A DNA stretch of 64,000 nt from Hyphomicrobium_A sp964620915 (GTDB lineage Bacteria; Pseudomonadota; Alphaproteobacteria; Rhizobiales; Hyphomicrobiaceae): positions 1 through 64,000 of the forward strand of contig CAZUKP010000001.1 in the NCBI GenBank assembly GCA_964620915.1, read 5' to 3'. The position numbers and the translations under genes are program-made. Positions within the stretch are counted from its first letter, which is position 1; each line of letters starts with the position of its first letter. Positions 18,206 to 26,608 of the stretch are shown here, in pieces. The notes beneath the pieces were generated by a model, which saw only the letters and a list, made by a program, of their open reading frames with translations, was not told the DNA's origin and searched no databases.

Positions 18206-18308
18206 GTCCCGCCCGCCGAGAGGCCCAGACATAGACACACCTTAGCATGACATTAACTACGTTCGCCCCAGAATGGGACCAGTTGCGTTAAGTATGAGGC
18301 TGCGTCCT

Positions 18309-18641
18309 ATGTCTTTGTTGCGTCCGCGGGTACGTTCCCGCGCCGTCGTTCGTCTTGGCGGCCGGTTTGCGGTGCTGGCTGTTGCGGTGTCGTTGTGCGC
18401 TTGCAGTACGTCGTCTCAATCAACGTATGAGATGGGCGGGTACGCGTCGGACACTCCTCGACGTTTGTCTGGAATGCCGCCGAGGCCATATCTCGAAATC
18501 GAGGATGATGGTCTTGAGGCACAGCTGCCTCCGCTGCGGCGCAACGTTGCCATCCCAGACGATCCGAGCGAACCGTTCAGCCCCAACTACGGCTCAATGC
18601 CTATTCAGTGGAGCGCGACCGTTACGAGCGAGCAAACCTGA
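18309..18641 (+). CDS. Hypothetical lipoprotein
   Basis: A 110-residue product from ATG 18309. After a basic stretch comes a hydrophobic run (FAVLAVAVSLCAC), with a lipobox-like LCAC that would lipidate a Cys, followed by a Ser-rich linker. The remainder is short, Pro-rich and acidic (RPYLEIEDDGLEAQLPPLRR, IPDDPSEPFSPNYGS) and appears disordered. No known domain. The open frame extends to 18273, but the shorter form gives a better signal peptide. Confidence 0.6.
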   Translation: MSLLRPRVRSRAVVRLGGRFAVLAVAVSLCACSTSSQSTYEMGGYASDTPRRLSGMPPRPYLEIEDDGLEAQLPPLRRNVAIPDDPSEPFSPNYGSMPIQWSATVTSEQT

Positions 18642-18835
18642 GGATTGTGTATGGAGCGAGAAAAAGTGCGTACGTGCGCCATTTCTAACCCCTCCAATAT
18701 GCGCAAAGTCCTCCGAAATTGGATTTTTGCAGTGTCAGCCCTGGAACAAGTGAGGCTGCATACACATTTCCTAGGATGGAAGCGGCAATTGACAAGCCGC
18801 TAAACGAAAACTCCCACCCCCCGGAGGAGAGAAAC

Positions 18836-19357
18836 GTGACAGCCAAGACAATTGTTGCAAGCGCCGTGGTTGGCGGAGTGCTTGCAGTGTTTGCGGCGCC
18901 GATGCCGGCGCAAGCGCTTCCCGCAGTCAATGTACAGATCGACAAGAACATTGATGGCGGCGTTACGAAGATTAAACGCGGCGGCGGCGGTGGTTTTCGC
19001 GGTGGCGGCGGCGGCGGTTTTCGCGGTGGTGGTGGCGGCGGCTATCGTGGTGGCGGCGGCGGCTATCGTGGTGGTGGCGGGGGCGGCTATCGCGGCAGTA
19101 GCGGGCCTCGCGTCCGCGGCTATCGAGGTTACAGCGGTCCCCGGGCCCGTCCCGGCAAGGGCTATCGTGGTCCCAAGAATCGGTACGGCAAGCGCTATCG
19201 CGGTCGCCGCTACCGTGGCGTGCCCGCCTATTACTACGGCCCGTATGTCGGGTACGGCTACTACTACGGCGGAGGCTGCGAGTTGCTACGCCGCAAGGCA
19301 TACCAGACCGGCAGCTCTTATTGGTGGCGGCGCTACCGTCAATGCTTGGCGTACTAA
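18836..19357 (+). CDS. Secreted Gly/Arg/Tyr-rich low-complexity protein
   Basis: The GTG at 18836 is preceded by GGAGGAG with five bases between, a strong ribosome site; the open frame before it has none. The 173-residue product has a signal peptide ending near MPAQALP and a linker with DKNIDGGVTKIKRGG. It then has five repeats of 3-6 Gly plus F/YRG, an Arg/Tyr/Gly stretch and a YYYG-rich segment. The C-terminus has two Cys (GGGCELLRRKAYQTG and WWRRYRQC) as a small conserved-looking tail. Similar proteins occur in Rhizobiales without known function. A terminator follows at 19377-19412. Confidence 0.72.
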   Translation: MTAKTIVASAVVGGVLAVFAAPMPAQALPAVNVQIDKNIDGGVTKIKRGGGGGFRGGGGGGFRGGGGGGYRGGGGGYRGGGGGGYRGSSGPRVRGYRGYSGPRARPGKGYRGPKNRYGKRYRGRRYRGVPAYYYGPYVGYGYYYGGGCELLRRKAYQTGSSYWWRRYRQCLAY

Positions 19358-19376
19358 TAGGGTTTGCGTTTGAGGC

Positions 19377-19412
19377 GCGAAGGGCTGGAGACGATCTGGC
19401 CCTTCGCTTTTT
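19377..19412 (+). terminator. Rho-independent terminator of the Gly-rich gene
   Basis: Nine-base perfect stem GCGAAGGGC / GCCCTTCGC (19377-19385 with 19399-19407), 13-base loop, then a T-run of five. It lies 20 bases after the stop of the Gly-rich gene. Confidence 0.9.
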
Positions 19413-19464
19413 AAATTGGAACTTGGAGGTAGCGCACACGGAGCGCACCTGACAGGATCGCGCC

Positions 19465-20046
19465 ATGAACGGCGCACCACCTCGAGAAAAGCCGCACGTC
19501 ACGGTCCATCGTTGGCTCACTATCGCAGATCGTGAGCGGTTGTTGCCTGCGCTTGAGCGCATTTTTTTTGAATCGAGTGGCAAGAAGAACTTCAGCAGTG
19601 ATGCGGAACGACAAGCGTTCTTGGAACGCTGGATTGGTCGCTACCTCACGTGCGATCCCGATTGGGTCTATGTGGCCTTGAACTGTGAGGGCGAGCTTTC
19701 AGGGTATCTAGTCGGGTGCCTCGAAGATCCTGCAAAGACGTCGCGTTTCGCCGACATCGGCTACTTCAAGGATTTTGCGGCGTTGACGGAGAGTTACCCC
19801 GCACACCTGCACGTCAACATAGCGCCCGCCTGGCGCAATCAAGGGCTCGGCAGCCAACTCATCGACACTTTTCTTGTGGACGCAGCGCGAACAGGGGCGC
19901 CGGGCGTACACGTTGTCACGGGTGCTGAGTCGCGAAACATTCGTTTTTATGAGAGCAATGGCTTCCACGTGCTGGGTCGCACGAATTCGAATGCCCGCGA
20001 CGTCGTCTTTCTTGGCCGCAGTTTACAAGACGGAAAAACGGCTTGA
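19465..20046 (+). CDS. GNAT family N-acetyltransferase
   Basis: A 193-residue GNAT protein. Motif A, which binds acetyl-CoA, reads LHVNIAPAWRNQGLGSQLID, including the R/Q-x2-G-x-G core. Motif B follows with GVHVVTGAESRNIRFYESNGFHVLGR. The N-terminal part has the acceptor-side helices and no extra domain. The substrate cannot be told. It lies between the terminator and aapP, and the 52-base gap to aapP allows cotranscription. Confidence 0.92.
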   Translation: MNGAPPREKPHVTVHRWLTIADRERLLPALERIFFESSGKKNFSSDAERQAFLERWIGRYLTCDPDWVYVALNCEGELSGYLVGCLEDPAKTSRFADIGYFKDFAALTESYPAHLHVNIAPAWRNQGLGSQLIDTFLVDAARTGAPGVHVVTGAESRNIRFYESNGFHVLGRTNSNARDVVFLGRSLQDGKTA

Positions 20047-20098
20047 TCTGCCGGCGCGGGCAGCGAAGATGCGCGGCAGATGAAAGCAAGGGGGTTTT

Positions 20099-20875
20099 AT
20101 GGCCGAAGCTGTCGTCAAAGCGTCGCCGGGATCCGGTGACGCTCCGGCCATTGAGATGTCGGGCGTTCACAAGTGGTTCGGTGACTTCCACGCGCTGAAC
20201 GATGTGTCGCTTTCTGTGGCGCAAGGCGAAAAGATCGTCATCTGCGGACCGTCGGGATCGGGAAAGTCCACGCTGATCCGATGCATCAACAGGCTGGAGC
20301 CGCACAACGCTGGGCGCATTGTCGTCGATGGGGCCGAGCTGACGAATGACCTGCGCCAGATTGAGGCCGTGCGATCTGAGGTCGGCATGGTCTTCCAGCA
20401 GTTCAACCTCTTCCCGCATCTGACCGTCCTCGACAACGTTTGTCTCGCCCCGATCTGGGTGCGCAAGATGCCTCGTGCGAAAGCTGAAAAGCTCGCGATG
20501 CAATTGCTTGAGCGCGTCCGCATCGAAGCCCAAGCCCTCAAATATCCAGGTCAGCTCTCCGGCGGCCAGCAGCAGCGCGTGGCCATAGCGCGCTCGCTTG
20601 CAATGAACCCGCGCATCATGCTGTTCGACGAGCCAACCTCCGCGCTCGACCCAGAAATGGTCAAAGAGGTTCTCGACGTGATGACCGGATTGGCAGAGCA
20701 GGGCATGACGATGCTTGTCGTCACGCACGAGATGGGTTTTGCGCGCGCGGTCGCTGATCGCTTGATCTTCATGGACGAAGGTCAGATCGTGGAAGACGCC
20801 TCGCCCGATGAGTTCTTCAACAATCCGAAATCGGAACGCACGCGACAATTCCTGTCGCAGATCCTCGACCACTGA
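20099..20875 (+). CDS. aapP: Polar amino-acid ABC transporter ATP-binding protein (AapP type)
   Basis: A 258-residue ATPase of the GlnQ/AapP class. Walker A is GPSGSGKST at 50-58, the Q-loop lies in VFQQFNLFPH, the signature is LSGGQQQR, Walker B is IMLFDEPTSALDP and the H-loop is VTHEMGFARAVADR. It energises uptake of L-amino acids in Rhizobium-type Aap systems. An AAGGGGG ribosome site stands seven bases before the ATG. Here P comes first and J, Q and M follow, unlike the aapJQMP order of rhizobia. The substrate range is inferred from the family. Confidence 0.93.
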   Translation: MAEAVVKASPGSGDAPAIEMSGVHKWFGDFHALNDVSLSVAQGEKIVICGPSGSGKSTLIRCINRLEPHNAGRIVVDGAELTNDLRQIEAVRSEVGMVFQQFNLFPHLTVLDNVCLAPIWVRKMPRAKAEKLAMQLLERVRIEAQALKYPGQLSGGQQQRVAIARSLAMNPRIMLFDEPTSALDPEMVKEVLDVMTGLAEQGMTMLVVTHEMGFARAVADRLIFMDEGQIVEDASPDEFFNNPKSERTRQFLSQILDH

Positions 20876-20918
20876 GATGAGGCTCAGCACTATGCCGAAC
20901 TGCAGAGGAGCCAATTTG

Positions 20919-21944
20919 ATGCGGCCCCCGACAAAATTTCTTGGCACTGTCGTCTTGGCGCTGATGGCAACGACAAGCGCTGCGCTTGCCGAGTCGAGAA
21001 CGCTCGATGACGTCAAACGTCACGATGCGTTGCGCTGCGGCGTCAACATCGGGTTGGCCGGGTTCAGTGCGCCAGACGACAGGGGCCGCTGGACCGGGCT
21101 TGATGCTGATTTTTGCCGCGCGGTCGCGTCGGCCATATTCGAAGATCCCAACAAGGTTGAATTCATTCCCCTGTCGGCCAAGGAACGGTTCACGGCACTG
21201 CAATCGGGCGAGATCGATCTGCTATCGCGTAACACCACGTGGACGATGAGCCGCGACACCAGCCAGGGGCTCACGTTTGTTGGCACGACCTACTATGACG
21301 GCCAGGGCTTCATGGTGAGGAAAGCGCTCGGCGTCACGTCGGTTGACGAGCTTGCCGGGGCCAGCATCTGCATGCAGACGGGCACGACGAACGAACTCAA
21401 CGTGGCCGATTATTTTCGCACGCGCGGTCTCACCTACAATCCCGTTGTTTTCGAGAAGAACGAGGAGGCGGTCGCGGCCTACAACCTTGGACGCTGCGAC
21501 GCTTATACGACCGACACCTCTGGCCTTTACTCGCAACGTATCAAGCTGGCAGACCCGGACGAGAATGTCGTCCTGGAGCAGATCATCTCGAAAGAACCGT
21601 TGGGGCCCGCGGTGCGCCAGGGCGATGATCAATGGGCGAAACTGGTGCAGTGGACGCTCTTTGCCTGGCTCAATGCAGAGGATCTTGGCGTCACGCAATC
21701 GAATGTCGATGAGACGTTAAAGACGGGCAGCCCTCAAGTTCGTCGTCTGTTGGGGCAGGAGGGGGAGTTCGGCAAGGACATCGGCCTAAAGAATGATTGG
21801 GCCTACCAGGTCGTAAGAAACGTCGGCAACTACGGGGAGTCGTTTGAGCGCAATGTTGGCAAGGGATCACGGCTAAATATCGCGCGCGGATACAACAAGC
21901 TTTGGAAAGACGGCGGGCTGCACTACGCACCCCCCATTCGCTAA
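20919..21944 (+). CDS. aapJ: Amino-acid ABC transporter substrate-binding protein (AapJ type)
   Basis: A 341-residue periplasmic binding protein. The start at 20919 (MRPPTK) has GAGGAG eight bases upstream and gives a clean signal peptide (FLGTVVLALMATTSAALAE). The open frame to 20808 overlaps aapP and lacks this. SBP family 3 marks are LRCGVNIGLAGFSAPDDRGRWTGLDADFCRAVA, FTALQSGEIDLLSRNTTWTMSRD and ICMQTGTTNELN. The length and the late segment DIGLKNDWAYQVVRNVGNYGE match the AapJ/BztA subfamily. Next gene 15 bases on. Confidence 0.93.
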   Translation: MRPPTKFLGTVVLALMATTSAALAESRTLDDVKRHDALRCGVNIGLAGFSAPDDRGRWTGLDADFCRAVASAIFEDPNKVEFIPLSAKERFTALQSGEIDLLSRNTTWTMSRDTSQGLTFVGTTYYDGQGFMVRKALGVTSVDELAGASICMQTGTTNELNVADYFRTRGLTYNPVVFEKNEEAVAAYNLGRCDAYTTDTSGLYSQRIKLADPDENVVLEQIISKEPLGPAVRQGDDQWAKLVQWTLFAWLNAEDLGVTQSNVDETLKTGSPQVRRLLGQEGEFGKDIGLKNDWAYQVVRNVGNYGESFERNVGKGSRLNIARGYNKLWKDGGLHYAPPIR

Positions 21945-21959
21945 AGGGGACGAGGGGCA

Positions 21960-23153
21960 ATGGCGAGCGCCGGCACTGAGGGAACGCGTTCCAAGCTGAG
22001 TTATGATTGGCTGTACGATCCCAAGACGCGCGGGATCATTTTTCAGATCGCGCTTCTGGCCGGTGTCGCTGCGCTTTTCATCGAGATCGCGCTCAACACG
22101 GCGGCCAACCTCAAAGCGCAGAACATTGCCACAGGTTTCGGCTTTCTTGAGCGCACCTCTGGCTTTGATATTGCCCAAACGCTGGTCCCTTACTCGAGCA
22201 CGAGTACTTACGCTCAAGTGTTCTGGGTCGGCCTGACCAACACGCTACTCGTCGCTGTGCTCGGGATCGTGCTCGCCACGATTTTGGGCTTCGTCATTGG
22301 ACTTGCGCGCTTGTCTGACAATTGGCTCGCTGCCAGACTCGCGACGACCTATGTGGAAATCGTCCGCAACGTACCCTTGCTCCTTCAGTTGCTGGCTTGG
22401 TACTTCGTCCTGCTCGTTGTCTTGCCGTCAGGGCAGAACCCGCTTCGGCTTCCATTCGGTATCGCAATCAACGATCGCGGCATCTATCTGCCTGCCCCAA
22501 TTTGGGAGCCGGGTTTTGGTGCCGTTCTCATAGCGGCCATTGCGGGCATTGCCGGCGCGGTTGCCATCGGGATTTGGGCCAAGCGCAAACGCCTCGCAAC
22601 AGGACAGCAGGTGCCGGCCTTCTGGTACGCTCTGGCGGCCATCGTAGCGCCCCCGCTTCTTGTGTTCCTTGCGTTGGGTGCTCCGCTCTCCTTCGCCGAT
22701 CCACACCAGGGGCGCTTCAATCTTGAAGGCGGCATCGTGCTACTGCCGGAACTCTTGGCGCTCTTGCTCGGGCTGACACTCTATACCGCCGCCTTCATCG
22801 CGGAGATTGTACGTAGCGGCATCCAGGCGGTGCCGCGCGGTCAAAAGGAAGCCGCCGCCGCGCTCGGTTTGCGCCCCTGGCAGGTGCAGAGGCTCGTGGT
22901 GATCCCGCAGGCCATGCGGGTGATCATCCCGCCGCTGACGAACCAATTCCTCAACCTCACAAAGAACTCATCGCTCGCCGTGGCGATCGCCTATCCCGAT
23001 CTCGTGTCGGTGTTTGCCGGGACCGTTCTCAATCAAACGAACCAGGCAGTCGAGGTGATCCTCATCACGATGGGCGTCTATCTGGGATTGAGCCTGCTCA
23101 CGGCCTTGCTGATGAATTGGTTCAACGCGCGCATGGCGCTGGTGGAGCGGTAG
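21960..23153 (+). CDS. aapQ: Amino-acid ABC transporter permease (AapQ type)
   Basis: A 397-residue permease with about eight helices and the BPD_transp_1 core near the end. The EAA loop reads GQKEAAAALGLRPWQVQRLVVIPQAMRVIIPPLTN, which contacts the ATPase. The long segment between the first helices and the EAA region is typical of AapQ/BztB rather than of short GlnP-type permeases. It lies 15 bases after aapJ and seven before aapM, within one operon. Confidence 0.93.
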   Translation: MASAGTEGTRSKLSYDWLYDPKTRGIIFQIALLAGVAALFIEIALNTAANLKAQNIATGFGFLERTSGFDIAQTLVPYSSTSTYAQVFWVGLTNTLLVAVLGIVLATILGFVIGLARLSDNWLAARLATTYVEIVRNVPLLLQLLAWYFVLLVVLPSGQNPLRLPFGIAINDRGIYLPAPIWEPGFGAVLIAAIAGIAGAVAIGIWAKRKRLATGQQVPAFWYALAAIVAPPLLVFLALGAPLSFADPHQGRFNLEGGIVLLPELLALLLGLTLYTAAFIAEIVRSGIQAVPRGQKEAAAALGLRPWQVQRLVVIPQAMRVIIPPLTNQFLNLTKNSSLAVAIAYPDLVSVFAGTVLNQTNQAVEVILITMGVYLGLSLLTALLMNWFNARMALVER

Positions 23154-23159
23154 GCGGCG

Positions 23160-24272
23160 ATGGCACAGACCAACCAAGGTTTAATGGGTGGGCGCGGGGC
23201 GGTCGAACAGTCGACGCGCTGGCTGCGCGAAAACCTCTTCTCGTCATGGCGCAATACCATCGTCACAGTGATTTCTGTGGCGATCATCTGGATGGTGGTT
23301 TCTGCGTTCCTCAACTGGGCGCTCTTCACCGCCGTTTTCACCGGCAGCGATGGATCGGCATGCAACAAACCGGGTGCCGGCGCCTGCTGGCCATTTATTA
23401 CGCACAAGTTCGGGCTGTTTATGTACGGGCGCTATCCCGAGCCTGAGCGCTGGCGCATAAATCTAACATATATTCTGGCCCTTGCCGGACTCGTGCCATT
23501 GATGATCCCGCGCGTGCCGGGCAAGCTCTGGCTGACGCTATACTTGCTGATCGTCTTTCCAATCGTCGGGTTCATTCTGGTCAGCGGCGGCCTATTTGGA
23601 CTCTCCCACATACCCACTGCGTCGTGGGGTGGTCTCTTCCTCACCCTTGTCGTGGCCATTGTAGGGATCGCGGCCTCGTTCCCCATCGGCATCCTGCTCG
23701 CGCTGGGTCGTCGGTCGAACTTGCCAATCGTGCGCTGGGTAACGATTGGCTTCATCGAATTCGTACGCGGCGTGCCGCTTGTCACGGTGCTCTTCATGGC
23801 GTCCGTGATGCTGCCGCTGTTTCTGCCGCCTGGCGTATCATTCGACAAGCTGTTGCGCGCGCTCATCGGCGTGGCACTCTTTTCCGCAGCCTACTTGGCC
23901 GAGGTTATTCGCGGCGGCTTGCAAGCAATCCCGCGCGGGCAATTCGAAGCAGCGGATGCACTTGGCCTATCGTACTGGCAGAAAATGGGCTTCATCGTGC
24001 TGCCTCAGGCCCTGAAACTTGTCATTCCAGGCATCGTCAATTCGTTTATTGCGCTGTTCAAGGATACGAGCCTCGTTCTGATCATCGGATTGTTCGACCT
24101 GCTCGGCATCGTGCAGCAATCGGTAACTGCAGATTCAAAGTGGTTCTCGCCCCAAACGGCAGCGACGGGCTACTTCTTTGCAGGTGTTATCTTCTGGATT
24201 TTCTGCTTTGGGATGTCACGCTACTCCAACTTCTTGGAGCACCGGTTGGCGAGTGGGGATAGACGGTCGTAG
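23160..24272 (+). CDS. aapM: Amino-acid ABC transporter permease (AapM type)
   Basis: A 370-residue second permease subunit. It has an N-terminal helix after a Ser/Thr-Arg start, a central multi-helix region, and the EAA loop GQFEAADALGLSYWQKMGFIVLPQALKLVIPGIVNSFI. The segment ACNKPGAGACWPFITHKFGLFMYGRYPEPERWR is typical of AapM/BztC proteins, which have a periplasmic loop here. It ends the transporter operon; the following MFS gene starts 37 bases later. Confidence 0.93.
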   Translation: MAQTNQGLMGGRGAVEQSTRWLRENLFSSWRNTIVTVISVAIIWMVVSAFLNWALFTAVFTGSDGSACNKPGAGACWPFITHKFGLFMYGRYPEPERWRINLTYILALAGLVPLMIPRVPGKLWLTLYLLIVFPIVGFILVSGGLFGLSHIPTASWGGLFLTLVVAIVGIAASFPIGILLALGRRSNLPIVRWVTIGFIEFVRGVPLVTVLFMASVMLPLFLPPGVSFDKLLRALIGVALFSAAYLAEVIRGGLQAIPRGQFEAADALGLSYWQKMGFIVLPQALKLVIPGIVNSFIALFKDTSLVLIIGLFDLLGIVQQSVTADSKWFSPQTAATGYFFAGVIFWIFCFGMSRYSNFLEHRLASGDRRS

Positions 24273-24309
24273 GGGGATCGGGGCGTTGACGAACGACGAG
24301 ACTAGAAAT

Positions 24310-25548
24310 ATGTCGCGCAGCCGCATCCTTGTGGCGGGTTTCGTCGGCAACGTCATGGAGTGGTACGACTTCGCCGTCTACGGCTATTTCGCCTCCGTCA
24401 TCGGCCACTTGTTTTTCCCGTCAGAAGATCCGTCCGTTTCGCTCATCGCAGCGTTCGGGGCGTTTGCCGCTGGTTTCCTCGTTCGGCCTCTTGGTGGGAT
24501 GCTCTTTGGCCATATCGCTGATGTGGTTGGGCGCAAGCATGCACTTTCGCTCTCTGTCGTAGCTATGGCCGTTCCGACCGTCACGATCGGACTGCTGCCA
24601 ACCTATGAAATGATCGGTATTGCGGCCCCGATCGCGATCGTCGCATTGAGAATCCTGCAGGGGCTTTCAGTTGGTGGTGAATACACATGCTCGCTCGTGT
24701 TTTTGGCGGAGCACGCGCCGAAAGACCGGCGAGCGGTTTTTGCCTCGTCGGGCATCGTTGGTGGCGTGTTTGGCATTCTGCTCGGCTCGGCCATTGGTGC
24801 GGTGCTGACATCGATCTTGGACAGTCCGGAGTTGCTCCAGTGGGGCTGGCGAATACCATTTCTCATTGGCGCCCTTGTCGCCCTCTCCGGCTATCTTGTT
24901 CGCCGCGCGCTCCATGTCGAACCACCTCCGCCTGGGTCAAAGAACCCAGTGAAAGACGTGTTCGCGAAGCACTTGCGGCCGGTTCTGATCGCCTGCGCAC
25001 TTAACGTGGGCGTGGCAATTGCCTTTTACACAGCCTTTGTCTACGCGGTGACCTACATCAAGGAAATCGACGACCTGCCAGCGCGCATAGCCTTCAACCT
25101 CAATACGGCAGCAATGGCATTGTTATTGTTGCTCACGCCCATTTCGGCTTGGCTAGCCGACAAATTGGGGCGCCGGACAATGCGGATCGCTGGAAGTCTT
25201 TTGTTGCTGTTCGGGGCAATTCCCTTCTTTCACCTGATGCACAGCAGCGATCAGACAACCGTCTTCCTAGGCGAAATTGGTTTCGTCTTTGCCGTCGCGG
25301 TCAACGCGGGTGCGCTCATCGGCGGCATGGAAATCATTCCCAAGTCCGTGCGGTGCACTGGGTTTGCCTTGGCGTACAACGGTGCGATGGGCTACTTCGG
25401 GGGCACGACACCATTGATCGCAGCGTGGCTTATCGTTGCGCTCGGCGATCCAATCGCTCCGGCCTATTGGGTTTGCCTGGGCGCAGCCATTTCGCTGATT
25501 GCCGCCGTGTTCTTCACCAAGGAAACCAAGGACCTTGGCCTCGACTGA
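24310..25548 (+). CDS. MFS transporter, metabolite:H+ symporter (MHS/ProP-like)
   Basis: A 412-residue twelve-helix transporter. MHS signature: AGFVGNVMEWYDFAVYGYFA at the N-terminus, then FLVRPLGGMLFGHIADVVGRKHAL (the loop 2-3 motif) and LQGLSVGGEYTCSLVFLAEHAP. Relatives carry proline/betaine, citrate, 2-oxoglutarate or shikimate; the substrate is not predictable here. The start at 24310 is chosen because the open frame upstream overlaps aapM. It may be expressed with the aap operon, which would pair two uptake systems. Confidence 0.9.
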   Translation: MSRSRILVAGFVGNVMEWYDFAVYGYFASVIGHLFFPSEDPSVSLIAAFGAFAAGFLVRPLGGMLFGHIADVVGRKHALSLSVVAMAVPTVTIGLLPTYEMIGIAAPIAIVALRILQGLSVGGEYTCSLVFLAEHAPKDRRAVFASSGIVGGVFGILLGSAIGAVLTSILDSPELLQWGWRIPFLIGALVALSGYLVRRALHVEPPPPGSKNPVKDVFAKHLRPVLIACALNVGVAIAFYTAFVYAVTYIKEIDDLPARIAFNLNTAAMALLLLLTPISAWLADKLGRRTMRIAGSLLLLFGAIPFFHLMHSSDQTTVFLGEIGFVFAVAVNAGALIGGMEIIPKSVRCTGFALAYNGAMGYFGGTTPLIAAWLIVALGDPIAPAYWVCLGAAISLIAAVFFTKETKDLGLD

Positions 25549-25668
25549 ACGTGTGCGGATCAACATGCCCGTGGGGTGTTGCGTCGATGACACGGCCTTG
25601 ATGCCGCAAACGAGGCATAGTGGCACCGACGGGTGACGGACTCCTCAGGGATTTTCGGCGGGCGCATC

Positions 25669-26592
25669 ATGACTCGAGCAAGGTGGAACACGCTGTTCAT
25701 GGCAGGGTGCTTGGCGGGCGGAACATTGTGGGCCGCCGGTATGGCGCAGGCTGGTGAAGACGTCGTCATGCGCCCCTATGAGACGCACACGTCGACGAAT
25801 GGCTGGGAGTATTCCTGGACACCTTATGGCTGGCTCACCGGTCTATTCGGCAATGCTACGATCAAGGGCCGGACGATTCAGATCGACGCCTCCTTCATCG
25901 ACATCGTCGAGAACAGCAATTCACTCATTGCGCTCATGGGCTACGGCGAGGCCCGGAAGGGCCCGGTGACGTTCTATCTCGACACCGTCTATGCCGACCT
26001 GACGGGATCGGCGGAGGACGTGGATTTCTTTTCGGGTCCATTTGGCGACCTCGACATTGCGATCGAGGGAGCCGCTGAAGCCACCTATAAGTACGCTGTG
26101 GTCGAGGCTGGCGTAGCCTACGAAGTCGCGCGCACTCCCTCGAGCTTGGGAAACCACGGGGCGTATACGGCCTTCGATATCTTAGCGGGTGCCCGTTACT
26201 GGTATCAGGAAACTGATGTGAAATTGAACGTGGACGTGAACGTGGACTTGCCTGACGGCTTTTCCTACGACGGCCGGTTTGCTGTTGCGAGCTCAGGGGA
26301 CATGCAATGGGTCGATCCCGTTGCGGGCATACGCCTTCGTCACAGCTTTGGCGGCGGCCATGGGATTTTCCTGAAAGGCGATGTTGCCGGACTGAGTGTC
26401 GGGAGCGATTTCAGTTGGCAGCTTGTTGGAGCCTATAGCTGGGAATTTGCCACGCGCGACAACGTAACCTATGCCGGCGTGATTGGTTACCGTGCGCTCT
26501 CAGTCGACTACGAGCAGGGTTCGGGCAAAAACAAGCGTGGCATCGATGGTACGTATCGCGGCCCCATCATCGGTATGACTGTCGGGTTCTAG
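25669..26592 (+). CDS. Secreted beta-rich protein, probable outer-membrane barrel
   Basis: A 307-residue product with a signal peptide (LFMAGCLAGGTLWAAGMAQA). The mature part has alternating strands rich in Tyr, Trp and Gly, such as WEYSWTPYGWLTGLFGNATIKG and ARYWYQETDVKLNVDVNVDL, and ends in GPIIGMTVGF. A terminal Phe after alternating hydrophobic residues is the usual outer-membrane insertion signal. ATG 25669 is chosen so that the signal peptide is N-terminal. I do not recognise a specific family. Convergent with the DHA2 gene, 16 bases apart. Confidence 0.75.
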   Translation: MTRARWNTLFMAGCLAGGTLWAAGMAQAGEDVVMRPYETHTSTNGWEYSWTPYGWLTGLFGNATIKGRTIQIDASFIDIVENSNSLIALMGYGEARKGPVTFYLDTVYADLTGSAEDVDFFSGPFGDLDIAIEGAAEATYKYAVVEAGVAYEVARTPSSLGNHGAYTAFDILAGARYWYQETDVKLNVDVNVDLPDGFSYDGRFAVASSGDMQWVDPVAGIRLRHSFGGGHGIFLKGDVAGLSVGSDFSWQLVGAYSWEFATRDNVTYAGVIGYRALSVDYEQGSGKNKRGIDGTYRGPIIGMTVGF

Positions 26593-26608
26593 GACCGGGC
26601 CGTCCCTT

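Noticed and set aside
18970..19100. Tandem DNA repeat or CRISPR-like array
   Set aside because: The repeats are codon repeats (Gly and F/Y-R-G) inside an open reading frame with a signal peptide, with no spacers or cas genes.
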